Positions 1-6,797 of a DNA stretch of 9,467 nucleotides are shown here, one piece after another. The notes beneath the pieces are model-generated. The model searched no databases, was not told the origin of the DNA, and was given only the letters and a program-made list of their open reading frames with translations. Within the stretch, counting starts at the first letter, position 1. Each line of letters starts with the position of its first letter. The translations under genes and the position numbers were made by a program. The stretch comes from Bifidobacteriaceae bacterium (GTDB lineage Bacteria > Actinomycetota > Actinomycetes > Actinomycetales > WQXJ01). The DNA is taken from contig JAIRXV010000435.1 of the NCBI GenBank assembly GCA_031268115.1, positions 1-9,467 of the forward strand, given 5' to 3'.

Positions 1-1139
1 CAGCTACCCTGCCCGGTCCGGGTGTCGAGGGGCGAGCCCGGTGCCGCCGCGGTCGCAGCAAGCAGGGCGCGGCGCCCGCTTGCGTCAAGGGAAGGCGCGG
101 CCGTGAGGAGTAGGTCTTCGGCGCCAGGCGGGATGGCCGCCACGAGCTGGTCCGATCCCTCCCCACCGCAGGGCGCTGTGACTGGGAGAACCGACCCCAG
201 CCCATAGGTCAACCGCTCGGTGTACACCGCCACGGCTGCCTCTGTGGACAGGTAGGCCGTGCCGGCGGAGGCGCAGGCTTTCAGGTCGGGCCCGTGCCCG
301 GCTGTTTGACAGCGGGAGGTGAGGACCGAGCGCAGCTCAGCGGCGGCATCGTCCAAGACTTCGCGAGAACCGGCGTTGCTCCACCGCGCCTGGAGAACGC
401 GCTGCGCCGCCATCCGCCCGCCCATCACGTCCAGCGGGTAGTGCATTGCCAGCACTATTCGATGGTGTGCGAATTGCGAGGCCCGCGCCAGGAGTTGAGG
501 GCCGAACTCGGGCAGGAGGGTTGCGAGGGCCGTGCCCGCGAGGTACCCGTTGATGGTGTGCCCTGACGGGAAGGAGCCGTCCTTCGCGAGCTTCGCGTAT
601 TCGGGGCTGGATGTTCGTGTGAGGTGTCCGCCCTGGTCGGCGAAGCCGAGCCGGATAAACGGCCGCTTGTAGGCGAAGTGAGCCTTGGCGTTGCTCGGGT
701 TCGCGAGCCCATCGCGCAGGCCTTCGTTTAGAAGCGACGATGTCTTGGGTAGATCGCCATGCTGGAGCGCCTCGGCAAAGAGCGGACCGAGTTGCGTTCC
801 AAGCGCTTCGCTCATAGCCAACGCCGGATCGGCTGTGGCATCGGCGAGCGCCGCGTCCACCAGTTCCGCCCCGGCGGACGCGTTGATGCTCAGCGCGACG
901 ATGTCGTTGCTCGCCTGGGTCTGCTCGCCCGCCGCCAGGGACTCCCGGTGTCCAAGGATGGGGTTGGGAGCGGAGGGCGATAGGTCGGCGAACGGGTTGA
1001 GCAGGTCGATCAGAGGGTCGTTTGCGGCCGCTGCTTCCGGTATGCCCGAGGACCACGAGTCGCCAAGGGTGAGTGTGCAGGCGGCGAGGGCGGAAGTGGC
1101 GACCAAGGCGCAGCACCTCCGCGCGGAAACTGGGGTCAT
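1..1139 (-). CDS. PAP2-family acid phosphatase, secreted, probable lipoprotein (3' end cut by window)
   Basis: The frame opens with ATG at 1139 on the minus strand and stays open to base 1, giving 379 codons without a stop, so the C-terminus is missing. The full three-part PAP2 (class A acid phosphatase / haloperoxidase fold) signature is visible: K152-x6-R159-P160, then P191-S-G-H194, then R227-x5-H233-x3-D237. In the last block the usual Ser before Arg is His226. H194 and H233 would be the phosphoryl-transfer pair. The N-terminus has Arg7-Arg8, a hydrophobic stretch and the lipobox LAAC with Cys21, so an exported lipid-anchored protein is likely. Residues after about 260 match the long C-terminal extension seen in actinobacterial members (ERLTYG, a late PLD motif), so probably only a few dozen residues are lost. 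Likely role: phosphomonoester hydrolysis outside the membrane; the substrate cannot be told. It is divergent from murB and apparently leaderless. Confidence 0.85.
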   Translation of the reverse strand, partial: MTPVSARRCCALVATSALAACTLTLGDSWSSGIPEAAAANDPLIDLLNPFADLSPSAPNPILGHRESLAAGEQTQASNDIVALSINASAGAELVDAALADATADPALAMSEALGTQLGPLFAEALQHGDLPKTSSLLNEGLRDGLANPSNAKAHFAYKRPFIRLGFADQGGHLTRTSSPEYAKLAKDGSFPSGHTINGYLAGTALATLLPEFGPQLLARASQFAHHRIVLAMHYPLDVMGGRMAAQRVLQARWSNAGSREVLDDAAAELRSVLTSRCQTAGHGPDLKACASAGTAYLSTEAAVAVYTERLTYGLGSVLPVTAPCGGEGSDQLVAAIPPGAEDLLLTAAPSLDASGRRALLAATAAAPGSPLDTRTGQGS

Positions 1140-1145
1140 GGCCGG

Positions 1146-1151
1146 AGTCTA
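1146..1151 (-). promoter_or_regulatory. -10 box for the phosphatase gene, leaderless
   Basis: On the minus strand TAGACT (TANNNT consensus) ends six bases before the ATG at 1139, so transcription should start at or next to the A of the start codon. No Shine-Dalgarno sequence lies upstream. No good -35 hexamer is visible, which is common in actinobacteria. Confidence 0.5.
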
Positions 1152-1234
1152 GGACGGCGGCGAAATGCCACGTAGTAGGTGGGTCGCGAAGGTCGCCGTT
1201 GTTTGCCGGGAGTCCATGACCATCCCCGGCCCGC

Positions 1235-1240
1235 TACCCT
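1235..1240 (+). promoter_or_regulatory. -10 box for murB, leaderless
   Basis: TACCCT (TANNNT) ends six bases before the murB GTG at 1247, the spacing expected for a leaderless mRNA. There is no purine-rich ribosome-binding site upstream, which supports both the GTG as start and leaderless translation. The 107-base gap 1140-1246 therefore carries two divergent, back-to-back leaderless promoters. Confidence 0.55.
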
Positions 1241-1246
1241 GACACG

Positions 1247-2569
1247 GTGCCGAACGTCGCCTTCGCGGATGTCACCACCTTGCGCGTGGGCGGACCGATA
1301 GGACGCCTGACTGACGCGGCCAGCCCGGCCGAGCTCATTGCCGCCATCCCCGCGCCTGGCGACCCCGCCGCAATCCTCCTCGGCGCCGGTTCCAACACGG
1401 TCCCTCCGGATGCGGGTGCGGCCCACGTGATTCGCCCCCGGTGGGCGGACGTGACAGTCCATGCCGACGATGACGGGGCCATCCTGGTTGGGGTCGGCGC
1501 CGGTGCCGTTTGGGCCGAGTTGGCCGAGCGCGCCGTGGCCGAGGGCTGGTCGGGTTTCGAGGCGTTAGTGGGTATCCCGGGATCGGTCGGCGCCGCTCCG
1601 GTCCAGAACCTCGGCGCGTACGGTCCTGAAGTGTGCGAGTTGGTCGCCTCGGTGACCGTTTGGGATCGCTCCGCTGGGGTGGTGCGGCGCTTGGGCCCTG
1701 AGGATTTGCGCTTCGACTACCGAACCTCAGCGTTGAAGACGGTCCGCCCCCAGCGGGCGGCTCGCCCTCGCCCGGCGGCCGCGGCCAACGGCCCCGGTTC
1801 CGATGCTGGCCCGGACGCACTTGCCGGTTGGGTTCCCGCACGCGGCCCCGCCTCCGATGCCGGCCCGGCCGCATCTGCCGGTTGGGTTCCCGCACGCGGC
1901 CCTATGACCCGGTTGGGGAAATCGGGCACGTTGACGCCGCCCGCACCTGCCGGTCGTGTTCCCACACGCGCCCCCGCCTCCGATGCCGGCCCGGCCGTGC
2001 CTGCTTCCCCGTCCCCTCCCGCCCCCCTCTTTCCTTCGTTTCCCGAACTAGTTGTCCTGAGCGTGACGTTTCGTACACGCCGATCGGCCCTGTCCGCGCC
2101 GGTCGCCTACCCCGAACTCGCCGCTCTCCTCGGTGTGAACCTCGGGGACCGGACGAGGCCGGAGGAAGTGGCCGATGCGGTCCTCGCCTTGCGCCGCGCC
2201 AAAGGCATGCTGCTGGACCCGGCCGACCGCGATACCTGGAGCGTCGGCTCATACTTCACCAACCCAGTCATTGCGGCCGAGCGCGCTGTCGCACTGCCCT
2301 CGGATGCCCCCCGGTTCGGCGCGGGCCGCGACTCGGCGGGCAATCGCCTGGTCAAGGTTTCCGCGGCCTGGCTCATCGCCCACGCGGGCATCGCTTGCGG
2401 CTGGGGTCTCAACGCGCGCGCCACTACCTCGACCAAACATGTCCTGGCGTTGACCAACCGGGGCGGTGCCTCGGCGGGGGATATTCGGGAGTTGGGGGCC
2501 GTCATCGTCCGGCGGGTCGAAGCCGCCTTCGGTATCGCCTTGGTCTCCGAGGCGATAGTCATCGATTAG
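1247..2569 (+). CDS. murB: UDP-N-acetylenolpyruvoylglucosamine reductase with a repeat-bearing insert
   Basis: MurB reduces UDP-GlcNAc-enolpyruvate to UDP-N-acetylmuramate with NADPH and FAD in the cytoplasm, the second committed step of peptidoglycan synthesis. Visible family marks: TTLRVGG near the N-terminus, the FAD-binding GAGSN motif, GIPGSVGAAPVQNLGAYG, FDYRTSALK (residues 156-164), GSYFTNP carrying the catalytic Ser, KVSAAWLIAHAG, STKHVLALTNRGGA, and a C-terminal SEAIVI holding the probable catalytic Glu, where most homologues have PE. The protein is 440 residues, roughly 80-100 longer than usual. The excess is a Pro/Ala/Gly-rich stretch at about 167-263, placed exactly between the FDYRTSALK block and the next core strand (ELVVLSVTFRT, from 267). 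It keeps frame and both flanks are intact, so the enzyme is probably functional with a disordered loop. GTG start chosen from the leaderless -10 box and family alignment. Confidence 0.93.
   Translation: MPNVAFADVTTLRVGGPIGRLTDAASPAELIAAIPAPGDPAAILLGAGSNTVPPDAGAAHVIRPRWADVTVHADDDGAILVGVGAGAVWAELAERAVAEGWSGFEALVGIPGSVGAAPVQNLGAYGPEVCELVASVTVWDRSAGVVRRLGPEDLRFDYRTSALKTVRPQRAARPRPAAAANGPGSDAGPDALAGWVPARGPASDAGPAASAGWVPARGPMTRLGKSGTLTPPAPAGRVPTRAPASDAGPAVPASPSPPAPLFPSFPELVVLSVTFRTRRSALSAPVAYPELAALLGVNLGDRTRPEEVADAVLALRRAKGMLLDPADRDTWSVGSYFTNPVIAAERAVALPSDAPRFGAGRDSAGNRLVKVSAAWLIAHAGIACGWGLNARATTSTKHVLALTNRGGASAGDIRELGAVIVRRVEAAFGIALVSEAIVID
1790..2003 (+). repeat. In-frame minisatellite inside murB (54-bp units)
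   Basis: Units start at 1790, 1844, 1898 and 1970. Units 1 and 2 are 54 bp each and match at about 48 of 54 positions. Unit 3 is 72 bp, diverged and extended by 18 bp. Unit 4 is partial and returns to the unit-2 sequence. All lengths are multiples of three. The encoded consensus is GPxSDAGPxAxAGWVPAR (18 residues). The surrounding 1745-2040 is also Pro/Ala-rich and looks like part of the same insertion. Confidence 0.85.
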
Positions 2570-2647
2570 CTCGCGGGCCACCCCAGCCCAAGACATCGCC
2601 GCAGATCAGAGCGCTATCGTTGGCGAAGAAACGGCCCCGTCCACCAG

Positions 2648-2701
2648 CCCCAGGCGGCCGGCGAAGCACCGGCTAACCACAGCCGCCAACCACACCTGGG
2701 G
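2648..2701. terminator. Nested palindrome between convergent murB and adenosine deaminase, possible bidirectional terminator
   Basis: Outer arms CCCCAGG (2648-2654) and CCTGGGG (2695-2701) are perfect complements. Inside, CGGC (2655-2658) can pair with GCCG (2682-2685), and GCCGG (2657-2661) with CCGGC (2669-2673) as an alternative inner stem. It sits between two converging stop codons, where a terminator is expected. No T-tract follows on either strand, so termination is inferred from position and structure only. Confidence 0.4.
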
Positions 2702-2707
2702 ATGCGC

Positions 2708-3727
2708 CTAGACCTGCCCCAACCAATCATCGACCTCGCGGGTCCAGCGGCCCTTTGCCTCCGCCGAGGCTCGCGACGCGGCAATAGACCCGCGCGCCAA
2801 TCCCGCCAGGTCGGCGTCGGACAGGCCGTGGTCGATCCGCGCTGAGCGGTACTGGTCTACGAGCCGTGTCCCGAAGATCACGGGATCGTCCGCGCCCAGC
2901 GCGACCGTCACACCGGCCGCGACAAGGCCCCGCAACGGTACGTCCACCGGTCGCTCAAATACCCCAAGGGAAACGTTGGAGAGTGGACAGACCTCTAAAG
3001 CGACGCCATCGTCCACGATTCGGCGCACCACTGACGGGTCCTCCACGGCGCGCACCCCATGCCCCAGGCGGTCAGGCCTCAACCAGTGCAGGACGGAGGC
3101 GACGTGCGCCGCTCCGAGCAGCTCCCCTCCGTGGGGAACGCACGCCAGCCCGGCCCGCCTCGCGATGCGGAACGCGGGCGCGAACTCGGCCGTCACCCCT
3201 TGGGCTTCGTCGTCGCTCAACCCAAACCCGACCACATCTCCCGGACCGTCCCCGGCGTGCCGCGCGGCCAGCCGGGCGAGGGCCCGCGCGTCGAAGGGAC
3301 TGCGTCGCCGCGAGGCCGCCACCACGATCGCCACTTGCACCCCAGTTTGGGCGCTGGCGGTCTTCGCTTCATCTAGGACGATGCCGGTCACCGGCGTGAT
3401 CCCACCCAGATGCCGGGCGTAGGGGGTCGGGTCGATTTGGAGTTCGAGGCGCCGTGAGCCCTCGGCGGCATCGTCGATGGCGGCCTCCCGCACGATCCGA
3501 CGCAGATGCGCCTCGGTGCGCACAACGGAGCGGGCCAGATCGTACAGACGTTGAAAGCGGAACCAACCGCGTTGGCCGGAGGGTAGGCGCAGCGGCTGGT
3601 CCACGAGGAGTGCTTCGGGTAGGCGCCGACCGGCTTGCCGCGCCAGGTCCTCCAGAGTGCCGATCCGCATCGAGCCCGTGAAGTGCAGGTGGAGGTGGGC
3701 CTTGGGCACTTTGGCCAGATCCCGCAC
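2708..3727 (-). CDS. add: Adenosine deaminase (actinobacterial type)
   Basis: Hydrolyses adenosine or deoxyadenosine to inosine in purine salvage; cytoplasmic, metal-dependent TIM-barrel amidohydrolase. With the GTG at 3727 the product has 339 residues, the usual size. Motifs in order: KAHLHLHFTGS with metal ligands H13 and H15; H199-G-G-E202 with the metal His and catalytic Glu; RLGHG with H223; EVCPLSN (245-251); and GADDP with metal Asp280. The HFTGS form in place of the classical HLDG is typical of an actinobacterial subgroup, so substrate preference could differ somewhat from mammalian-type enzymes. The frame stays open upstream to an ATG at 3979, but those codons are Arg/Pro-rich, unlike the family, and coincide with hairpins, so the GTG beside the KAHLHLH block is preferred. 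An AAAGG lies only one base from it, so the ribosome-binding site is poor. Same strand as the aminotransferase upstream but 428 bases away, so separate transcription is likely. Confidence 0.88.
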   Translation of the reverse strand: MRDLAKVPKAHLHLHFTGSMRIGTLEDLARQAGRRLPEALLVDQPLRLPSGQRGWFRFQRLYDLARSVVRTEAHLRRIVREAAIDDAAEGSRRLELQIDPTPYARHLGGITPVTGIVLDEAKTASAQTGVQVAIVVAASRRRSPFDARALARLAARHAGDGPGDVVGFGLSDDEAQGVTAEFAPAFRIARRAGLACVPHGGELLGAAHVASVLHWLRPDRLGHGVRAVEDPSVVRRIVDDGVALEVCPLSNVSLGVFERPVDVPLRGLVAAGVTVALGADDPVIFGTRLVDQYRSARIDHGLSDADLAGLARGSIAASRASAEAKGRWTREVDDWLGQV

Positions 3728-3843
3728 GCCTTTGATGGTGCCACATCCAGGCCCGGCGCGCCGGGGCGGCCTAGGCGACCTGCTCCAGGTGATCCGTGAG
3801 GGTCCAGCATCCAGGGCCCGGCGCGTCGTGGCGCCGGGGCGGA

Positions 3844-3875
3844 CCGGGAGGCATCTCCCCCAAGAAGCCTCCCGG
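3844..3875. repeat. Perfect 9-bp stem-loop upstream of adenosine deaminase
   Basis: CCGGGAGGC (3844-3852) and GCCTCCCGG (3867-3875) are perfect inverted repeats around a 14-base loop. It could be a terminator-like structure after the aminotransferase gene, or a leader element of the deaminase mRNA. No T-run follows. Confidence 0.5.
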
Positions 3876-3879
3876 CCCT

Positions 3880-3903
3880 GCTCGGGATACCCCGGTCCCG
3901 AGC
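3880..3903. repeat. Perfect 8-bp stem-loop adjacent to the previous one
   Basis: GCTCGGGA (3880-3887) and TCCCGAGC (3896-3903) pair perfectly around the eight-base loop TACCCCGG. It is separated from the neighbouring 3844-3875 hairpin by only four bases, so the two would stack as a tandem structure in RNA. Confidence 0.5.
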
Positions 3904-4155
3904 TGACCGGAACGCGTCGCGGTGTCAGGAACGCTTCCGGCCGGTCACGCCGCTGGGTTGTGCGGTAGATCAATGACAACGCATCGACATTGCTGGGGTG
4001 GTCTTGGTTCCAAAGAGTCTCGAATCGCGGACCCGAGGCCGCGCGAATCGGGCGGTGAGGTTGGCGCTGGCAGTCGCTTCGGCGAGCTGCGTGTCAGGTG
4101 TGGGGTTGGTTGCGGTGGGCGTCCGGGTCATGCCACCCAGCTCACCGGGGAGACC

Positions 4156-5364
4156 CTACCGGGCCAGGAACTCGACTATCCGTCCGACACCCTCAACGAG
4201 GTCCTCATCCGACAGGGCGTAGGAAAGACGCAGGTAGCCGCTGGGGCCGAACGCTTCTCCTGGCACCACGGCGACTTCGACCCGATCCAGGATTAGGGCC
4301 GCGAGCTGGGCGGACGTGGTAGGCACCGCTCCATCTAGGCTGCGGCCCAACACCCCGGCGACATCCGGGTAGGCGTAGAACGCGCCTTGCGGCGTGGGCA
4401 GCGTCACCCCATCGATCGTTCTCAGCATGTCCACGATGGTGTGCCGGCGCCGGTCGAAAGCGGCCCGCATTGCCGTCGCGGCGCTTAGGTCCCCGCTGAC
4501 CGCTGCTAGTGCCGCCCGCTGTGAGACGTTGGCGACGTTGGACGTGAGGTGCGATTGGAGGTTTGTGGCGGCCTTGACGGCGTCTTCCGGCCCGATCATC
4601 CAACCCACGCGCCACCCAGTCATCGCGTAGGTCTTGGAGACGCCGTTCAGGACGATGGCGCGCTGCGCCAACTCGGGTGTGGCCGTCACGATCGAGGTGG
4701 AAACGGCATCGTCGTACACGAGGTGTTCGTAGATCTCGTCGGCGATCACCCAGATCCCTGCTTCGGCCGCCCAGGCGCCGATGGCGGCGGTCTCCTCCGG
4801 TGTGTACACGGCACCGGTCGGGTTGGAGGGCGAGACGAACAACAGCGCCTTGGTTTGGGCAGTGACCGCAGCGGCGAGCTGGTCCACGCTGACCTTGTAG
4901 CCGGCATCGGCCCCTGCGAAAACCTCGACGGGTGTGCCGCCCGCGAGCCGGATCGCCTCCGGGTACGTGGTCCAGTAGGGCGTGGGCACCAGCACTCGAT
5001 CGCCAGGATCGAGGATCGTGGCAAACGCTTCGTACACAGCTTGTTTACCGCCGTTGGTGACCAGAACTTGACTGGGAACGATGCCGTACCCAGAGTCGCG
5101 TAGGGTCTTCGCGGCAATCGCTTCGCGCAACTCGGGAAGCCCGGCGGCGGGCGTGTACCGGTGGTTTCGAGGATCTCGGGCAGCCGCCACGGCCGCCTCA
5201 ACGATGGCATCGGGGGTGGGGAAATCGGGTTCGCCGGCGCCGAACCCGATGACGGGCCGGCCCGCGGCCTTCAACGCTTTGGCCTTCGAGTCGACGGCTA
5301 GCGTCGCCGATTCGGCGATCGCCCCAATTCGTGCGGATATCCGTCCGATCTGTCCCTGACCCAT
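4156..5364 (-). CDS. aspC: Class I PLP-dependent aminotransferase, aspartate aminotransferase type
   Basis: Cytoplasmic pyridoxal-phosphate enzyme that moves an amino group between an amino acid (probably aspartate, possibly also prephenate or aromatic substrates) and a 2-oxoacid. The 402-residue length is standard. Fold-type I marks: GAGEPDFPTP (42-51), the cofactor-phosphate loop TNGGKQAVY (103-111), SPSNPTG with N181, ADEIYE with D209 and Y212, the SKTYAMTGWR block with Schiff-base Lys244, and a C-terminal GYLRLSYA carrying the carboxylate-binding Arg. ATG at 5364 is preferred: it has GGAGG ten bases upstream and starts the family-typical N-terminus. The frame is open further upstream without similarity. 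This gene next to tRNA-Trp-secE-nusG is a conserved actinobacterial neighbourhood. The exact substrate cannot be read from sequence, so the symbol is a best family name. Confidence 0.88.
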   Translation of the reverse strand: MGQGQIGRISARIGAIAESATLAVDSKAKALKAAGRPVIGFGAGEPDFPTPDAIVEAAVAAARDPRNHRYTPAAGLPELREAIAAKTLRDSGYGIVPSQVLVTNGGKQAVYEAFATILDPGDRVLVPTPYWTTYPEAIRLAGGTPVEVFAGADAGYKVSVDQLAAAVTAQTKALLFVSPSNPTGAVYTPEETAAIGAWAAEAGIWVIADEIYEHLVYDDAVSTSIVTATPELAQRAIVLNGVSKTYAMTGWRVGWMIGPEDAVKAATNLQSHLTSNVANVSQRAALAAVSGDLSAATAMRAAFDRRRHTIVDMLRTIDGVTLPTPQGAFYAYPDVAGVLGRSLDGAVPTTSAQLAALILDRVEVAVVPGEAFGPSGYLRLSYALSDEDLVEGVGRIVEFLAR

Positions 5365-5392
5365 GACCCGCCATCCTCCCACAAGTGCTCGG

Positions 5393-5422
5393 TTCGCACC
5401 GCGCCCCGCGCTCGCGTACACT
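5393..5422 (+). promoter_or_regulatory. Possible promoter for tRNA-Trp and secE-nusG
   Basis: TTCGCA (5393-5398) and TACACT (5417-5422) are separated by 18 bases, a reasonable -35/-10 pair. Transcription would start near 5429 and give a leader of about 168 bases before the tRNA. This is the best plus-strand candidate between the divergent aminotransferase gene and the tRNA. Confidence 0.35.
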
Positions 5423-5427
5423 GGGCC

Positions 5428-5478
5428 GCTGGTGGTTTGACATCCACCAAGCTGGGCGCTGCCCACAGCGCTTGGTGG
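5428..5478 (+). promoter_or_regulatory. Switch-like alternative hairpins in the leader upstream of tRNA-Trp
   Basis: Segment A, GCTGGTGG (5428-5435), is nearly identical to segment C, GCTTGGTGG (5470-5478). Both are complementary to segment B, CCACCAAGC (5444-5452). B:C gives nine perfect pairs, extended inside by TGGGC (5453-5457) with GCCCA (5461-5465) around a GCT loop, leaving a four-base CAGC bulge. A:B would form a smaller stem (TGGTGG/CCACCA) and exclude B:C. The structure starts at the predicted transcription start. It matches no RNA family I recognise. It could equally be a cruciform or a minus-strand leader for the aminotransferase gene. Confidence 0.4.
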
Positions 5479-5596
5479 CAACCCCTATGGCGGTACCGAG
5501 ATGGCGCCGTCTTGGGGATCCTAACTGCCGCGCCGGCTGGTCCGAGCTTCGCTCCCCAGGTGACGCGGTGGGACGCCGGTGGTGCATCGGTGTCCT

Positions 5597-5669
5597 AGGG
5601 CAGTGGCGCAATTGGTAGCGCACCGGTCTCCAAAACCGGCGGTTGTGGGTTCGAGTCCCGCCTGCCCTG
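5597..5669 (+). tRNA. tRNA-Trp (anticodon CCA)
   Basis: A 73-base cloverleaf with acceptor arms AGGGCAG (5597-5603) and CTGCCCT (5662-5668), discriminator G at 5669, anticodon stem CCGGT/ACCGG (5623-5627 and 5635-5639), loop CTCCAAA with anticodon CCA at 5630-5632, and a T-loop with GGTTCGAGTCC. The 3' CCA is not encoded. Its position directly before secE is a conserved arrangement in actinobacteria. A GGCGG/CCGCC hairpin (5675-5687) follows at once and may help 3' processing. Confidence 0.97.
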
Positions 5670-5674
5670 CTGGT

Positions 5675-5726
5675 GGCGGCGTCCGCCGACAACCGCGCAG
5701 TCAACCCGACCGGGCCGGATGGCCCG
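5675..5726 (+). other. Two small hairpins between tRNA-Trp and secE
   Basis: GGCGG (5675-5679) pairs with CCGCC (5683-5687) around CGT, and CGGGCC (5711-5716) pairs with GGCCCG (5721-5726) around GGAT. Neither has a T-tract, so read-through into secE with processing of the tRNA is more likely than termination. Confidence 0.4.
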
Positions 5727-5755
5727 CCTGAGCAACAACGTGAAGGACAAGCATC

Positions 5756-5980
5756 GTGAGCACCGCTCGTGGAACCAAGACGGAAAAGCGCAGCATCTTC
5801 GCGCGTCTCGTGCTGTTCATCCGCCAGATCGTGTCCGAACTGAAGAAGGTTGTCAGGCCCACCCGCTCCGAGCTCACCACCTACGCCAGCGTCGTGCTGG
5901 TGTTCGTGCTCATTGTCATGGCCTTCATCGCTCTGTTCGATTTTGGCATCGGGTTGCTAATCCAATGGGTCTTCGGCTGA
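5756..5980 (+). CDS. secE: Preprotein translocase subunit SecE
   Basis: Small clamp subunit that stabilises SecY in the SecYEG channel of the plasma membrane. The product has 74 residues, the size of single-span actinobacterial SecE. A short basic N-terminus (about 1-15) leads to the conserved amphipathic helix and hinge FIRQIVSELKKVVRPTRSEL (about 21-40). One membrane span follows at about 43-66, ending in IQWVFG. GTG start at 5756, with GAAGGA at 5742-5747 as ribosome-binding site eight bases away. It lies 86 bases after tRNA-Trp and 60 bases before nusG, almost certainly in one transcript with nusG. Confidence 0.96.
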   Translation: MSTARGTKTEKRSIFARLVLFIRQIVSELKKVVRPTRSELTTYASVVLVFVLIVMAFIALFDFGIGLLIQWVFG

Positions 5981-6040
5981 CCCAGGCCCCGATCCGAGGG
6001 CCGGACCGTACACCGCCTACCGAAAGCAGGTTCACCGTTC

Positions 6041-6736
6041 GTGAGTGAGGAATCGACCGACACCGTCCCAACCGCGGGGCCAGCTAAGGCCGAAGCGGAG
6101 GCCGAGGGGACGCCATCGTCCACCGAAGAGGCCGCGCCGGCCGATCCCGCGGCGGAACTCAAAGCGGAACTCAGGGGTCTGTTTGGGGATTGGTACGTGA
6201 TCCACTCCTACGCGGGGTACGAGAACCGCGTCAAGATCAACCTCGAATCGCGCATCCAGTCCCTGAACATGGAGGATTTCATCTTCCAGGTCGAGGTGCC
6301 CATCGAGGAGGTGACCGAGTACAAGAACAGCGTGAAGAAGCTGGTCAAACGTGTGCGGATTCCAGGTTACGTGCTCGTTCGCATGCTCCTGACCGATGAA
6401 TCTTGGGGGGCGGTGCGCCACACCCCGGGGGTGACCGGATTTGTTGGGCACACCCACCAACCCGTGCCGTTGACGCTGGACGAGGTGGTTTCGATGCTCG
6501 CGCCGACCTTGCCCCGAGTCGAAGGCGCGGAGCAAGCCGCCGGAGCGGAGGCATCCCGGGCAGAGGTCGACTTCCAAGTGGGGGAGTCGGTGACCGTCAC
6601 GGACGGCCCGTTCGCCACGATGCCGGCCACGGTGTCGGAGATCAACGCCGAATCGCGCAAGCTGCAGGTCCTCGTGTCCATCTTTGGCCGCGAGACACCC
6701 GTGGAATTGGCCTTCACCCAGGTCACGAGGGTCTGA
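6041..6736 (+). CDS. nusG: Transcription termination/antitermination protein NusG
   Basis: Elongation factor that binds the RNA polymerase clamp and links it to Rho, to the NusA complex and to the leading ribosome. The product has 231 residues in three parts. An acidic, Ala/Glu-rich tail (1-48) is absent from E. coli NusG but usual in actinobacteria. The NGN domain starts at WYVIHSYAGYENRVK (51 onward) and contains VKRVRIPGYVLVRM and a TPGVTGFVG segment. A linker at about 158-176 leads to a C-terminal KOW domain, where VGESVTVTDGPFATMPATV and the terminal SIFGRETPVELAFTQV are nearly textbook. GTG start at 6041, with GAAAGCAGG at 6022-6030 as ribosome-binding site. The secE-nusG pairing supports the assignment. 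Confidence 0.97.
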   Translation: MSEESTDTVPTAGPAKAEAEAEGTPSSTEEAAPADPAAELKAELRGLFGDWYVIHSYAGYENRVKINLESRIQSLNMEDFIFQVEVPIEEVTEYKNSVKKLVKRVRIPGYVLVRMLLTDESWGAVRHTPGVTGFVGHTHQPVPLTLDEVVSMLAPTLPRVEGAEQAAGAEASRAEVDFQVGESVTVTDGPFATMPATVSEINAESRKLQVLVSIFGRETPVELAFTQVTRV

Positions 6737-6797
6737 ACCAACTCCGGCGTCCACCAGCGCCGGGCGAACCGACAACAACGAGGGAACCGAGAAAGAC

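Larger units (their letters stand above)
3728..4155. other. 428-base gene-free stretch rich in stem-loops
   Basis: I see no convincing coding sequence here. The overlapping frames are Arg/Pro-rich with no family resemblance. It contains three palindromes (3844-3875, 3880-3903, and 3905-3946 with GACCGG/CCGGTC arms) and a short direct repeat: 3744-3768 recurs at 3808-3833 with one base inserted and two substitutions. On the minus strand it would be the long leader of the adenosine deaminase gene or the tail of the aminotransferase mRNA. No clear -10 was identified. Confidence 0.5.

Noticed and set aside
337..1116. Long minus-strand reading frame of 259 codons
   Set aside because: It is a shadow frame of the PAP2 phosphatase on the same strand. 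It is Arg/Pro-rich, with no family motifs, while the overlapping frame from 1139 carries the full PAP2 signature.
1790..2003. CRISPR-like array
   Set aside because: The units are contiguous, in frame, and lie within murB coding sequence with no unique spacers. It is a coding minisatellite.
3728..3979. N-terminal extension of adenosine deaminase from ATG 3979
   Set aside because: The extra 84 codons are low-complexity Arg/Pro, overlap strong hairpins and have no counterpart in the family. The GTG at 3727 gives standard length.
5437..5442. Perfect TTGACA as a -35 box for a plus-strand promoter
   Set aside because: No acceptable -10 hexamer occurs 16-19 bases downstream. The bases lie in the loop between pairing segments A and B.
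5404..5530. SAM-type riboswitch suggested by GGCAACC near 5477-5485
   Set aside because: The other conserved SAM elements (GGTGCTAA block, closing P1 helix) are not present, so only a generic structured leader is reported.
6684..6797. Upstream start for rplK inside nusG
   Set aside because: The extension is out-of-frame nusG sequence. ATG 6798 gives the standard L11 N-terminus and length.
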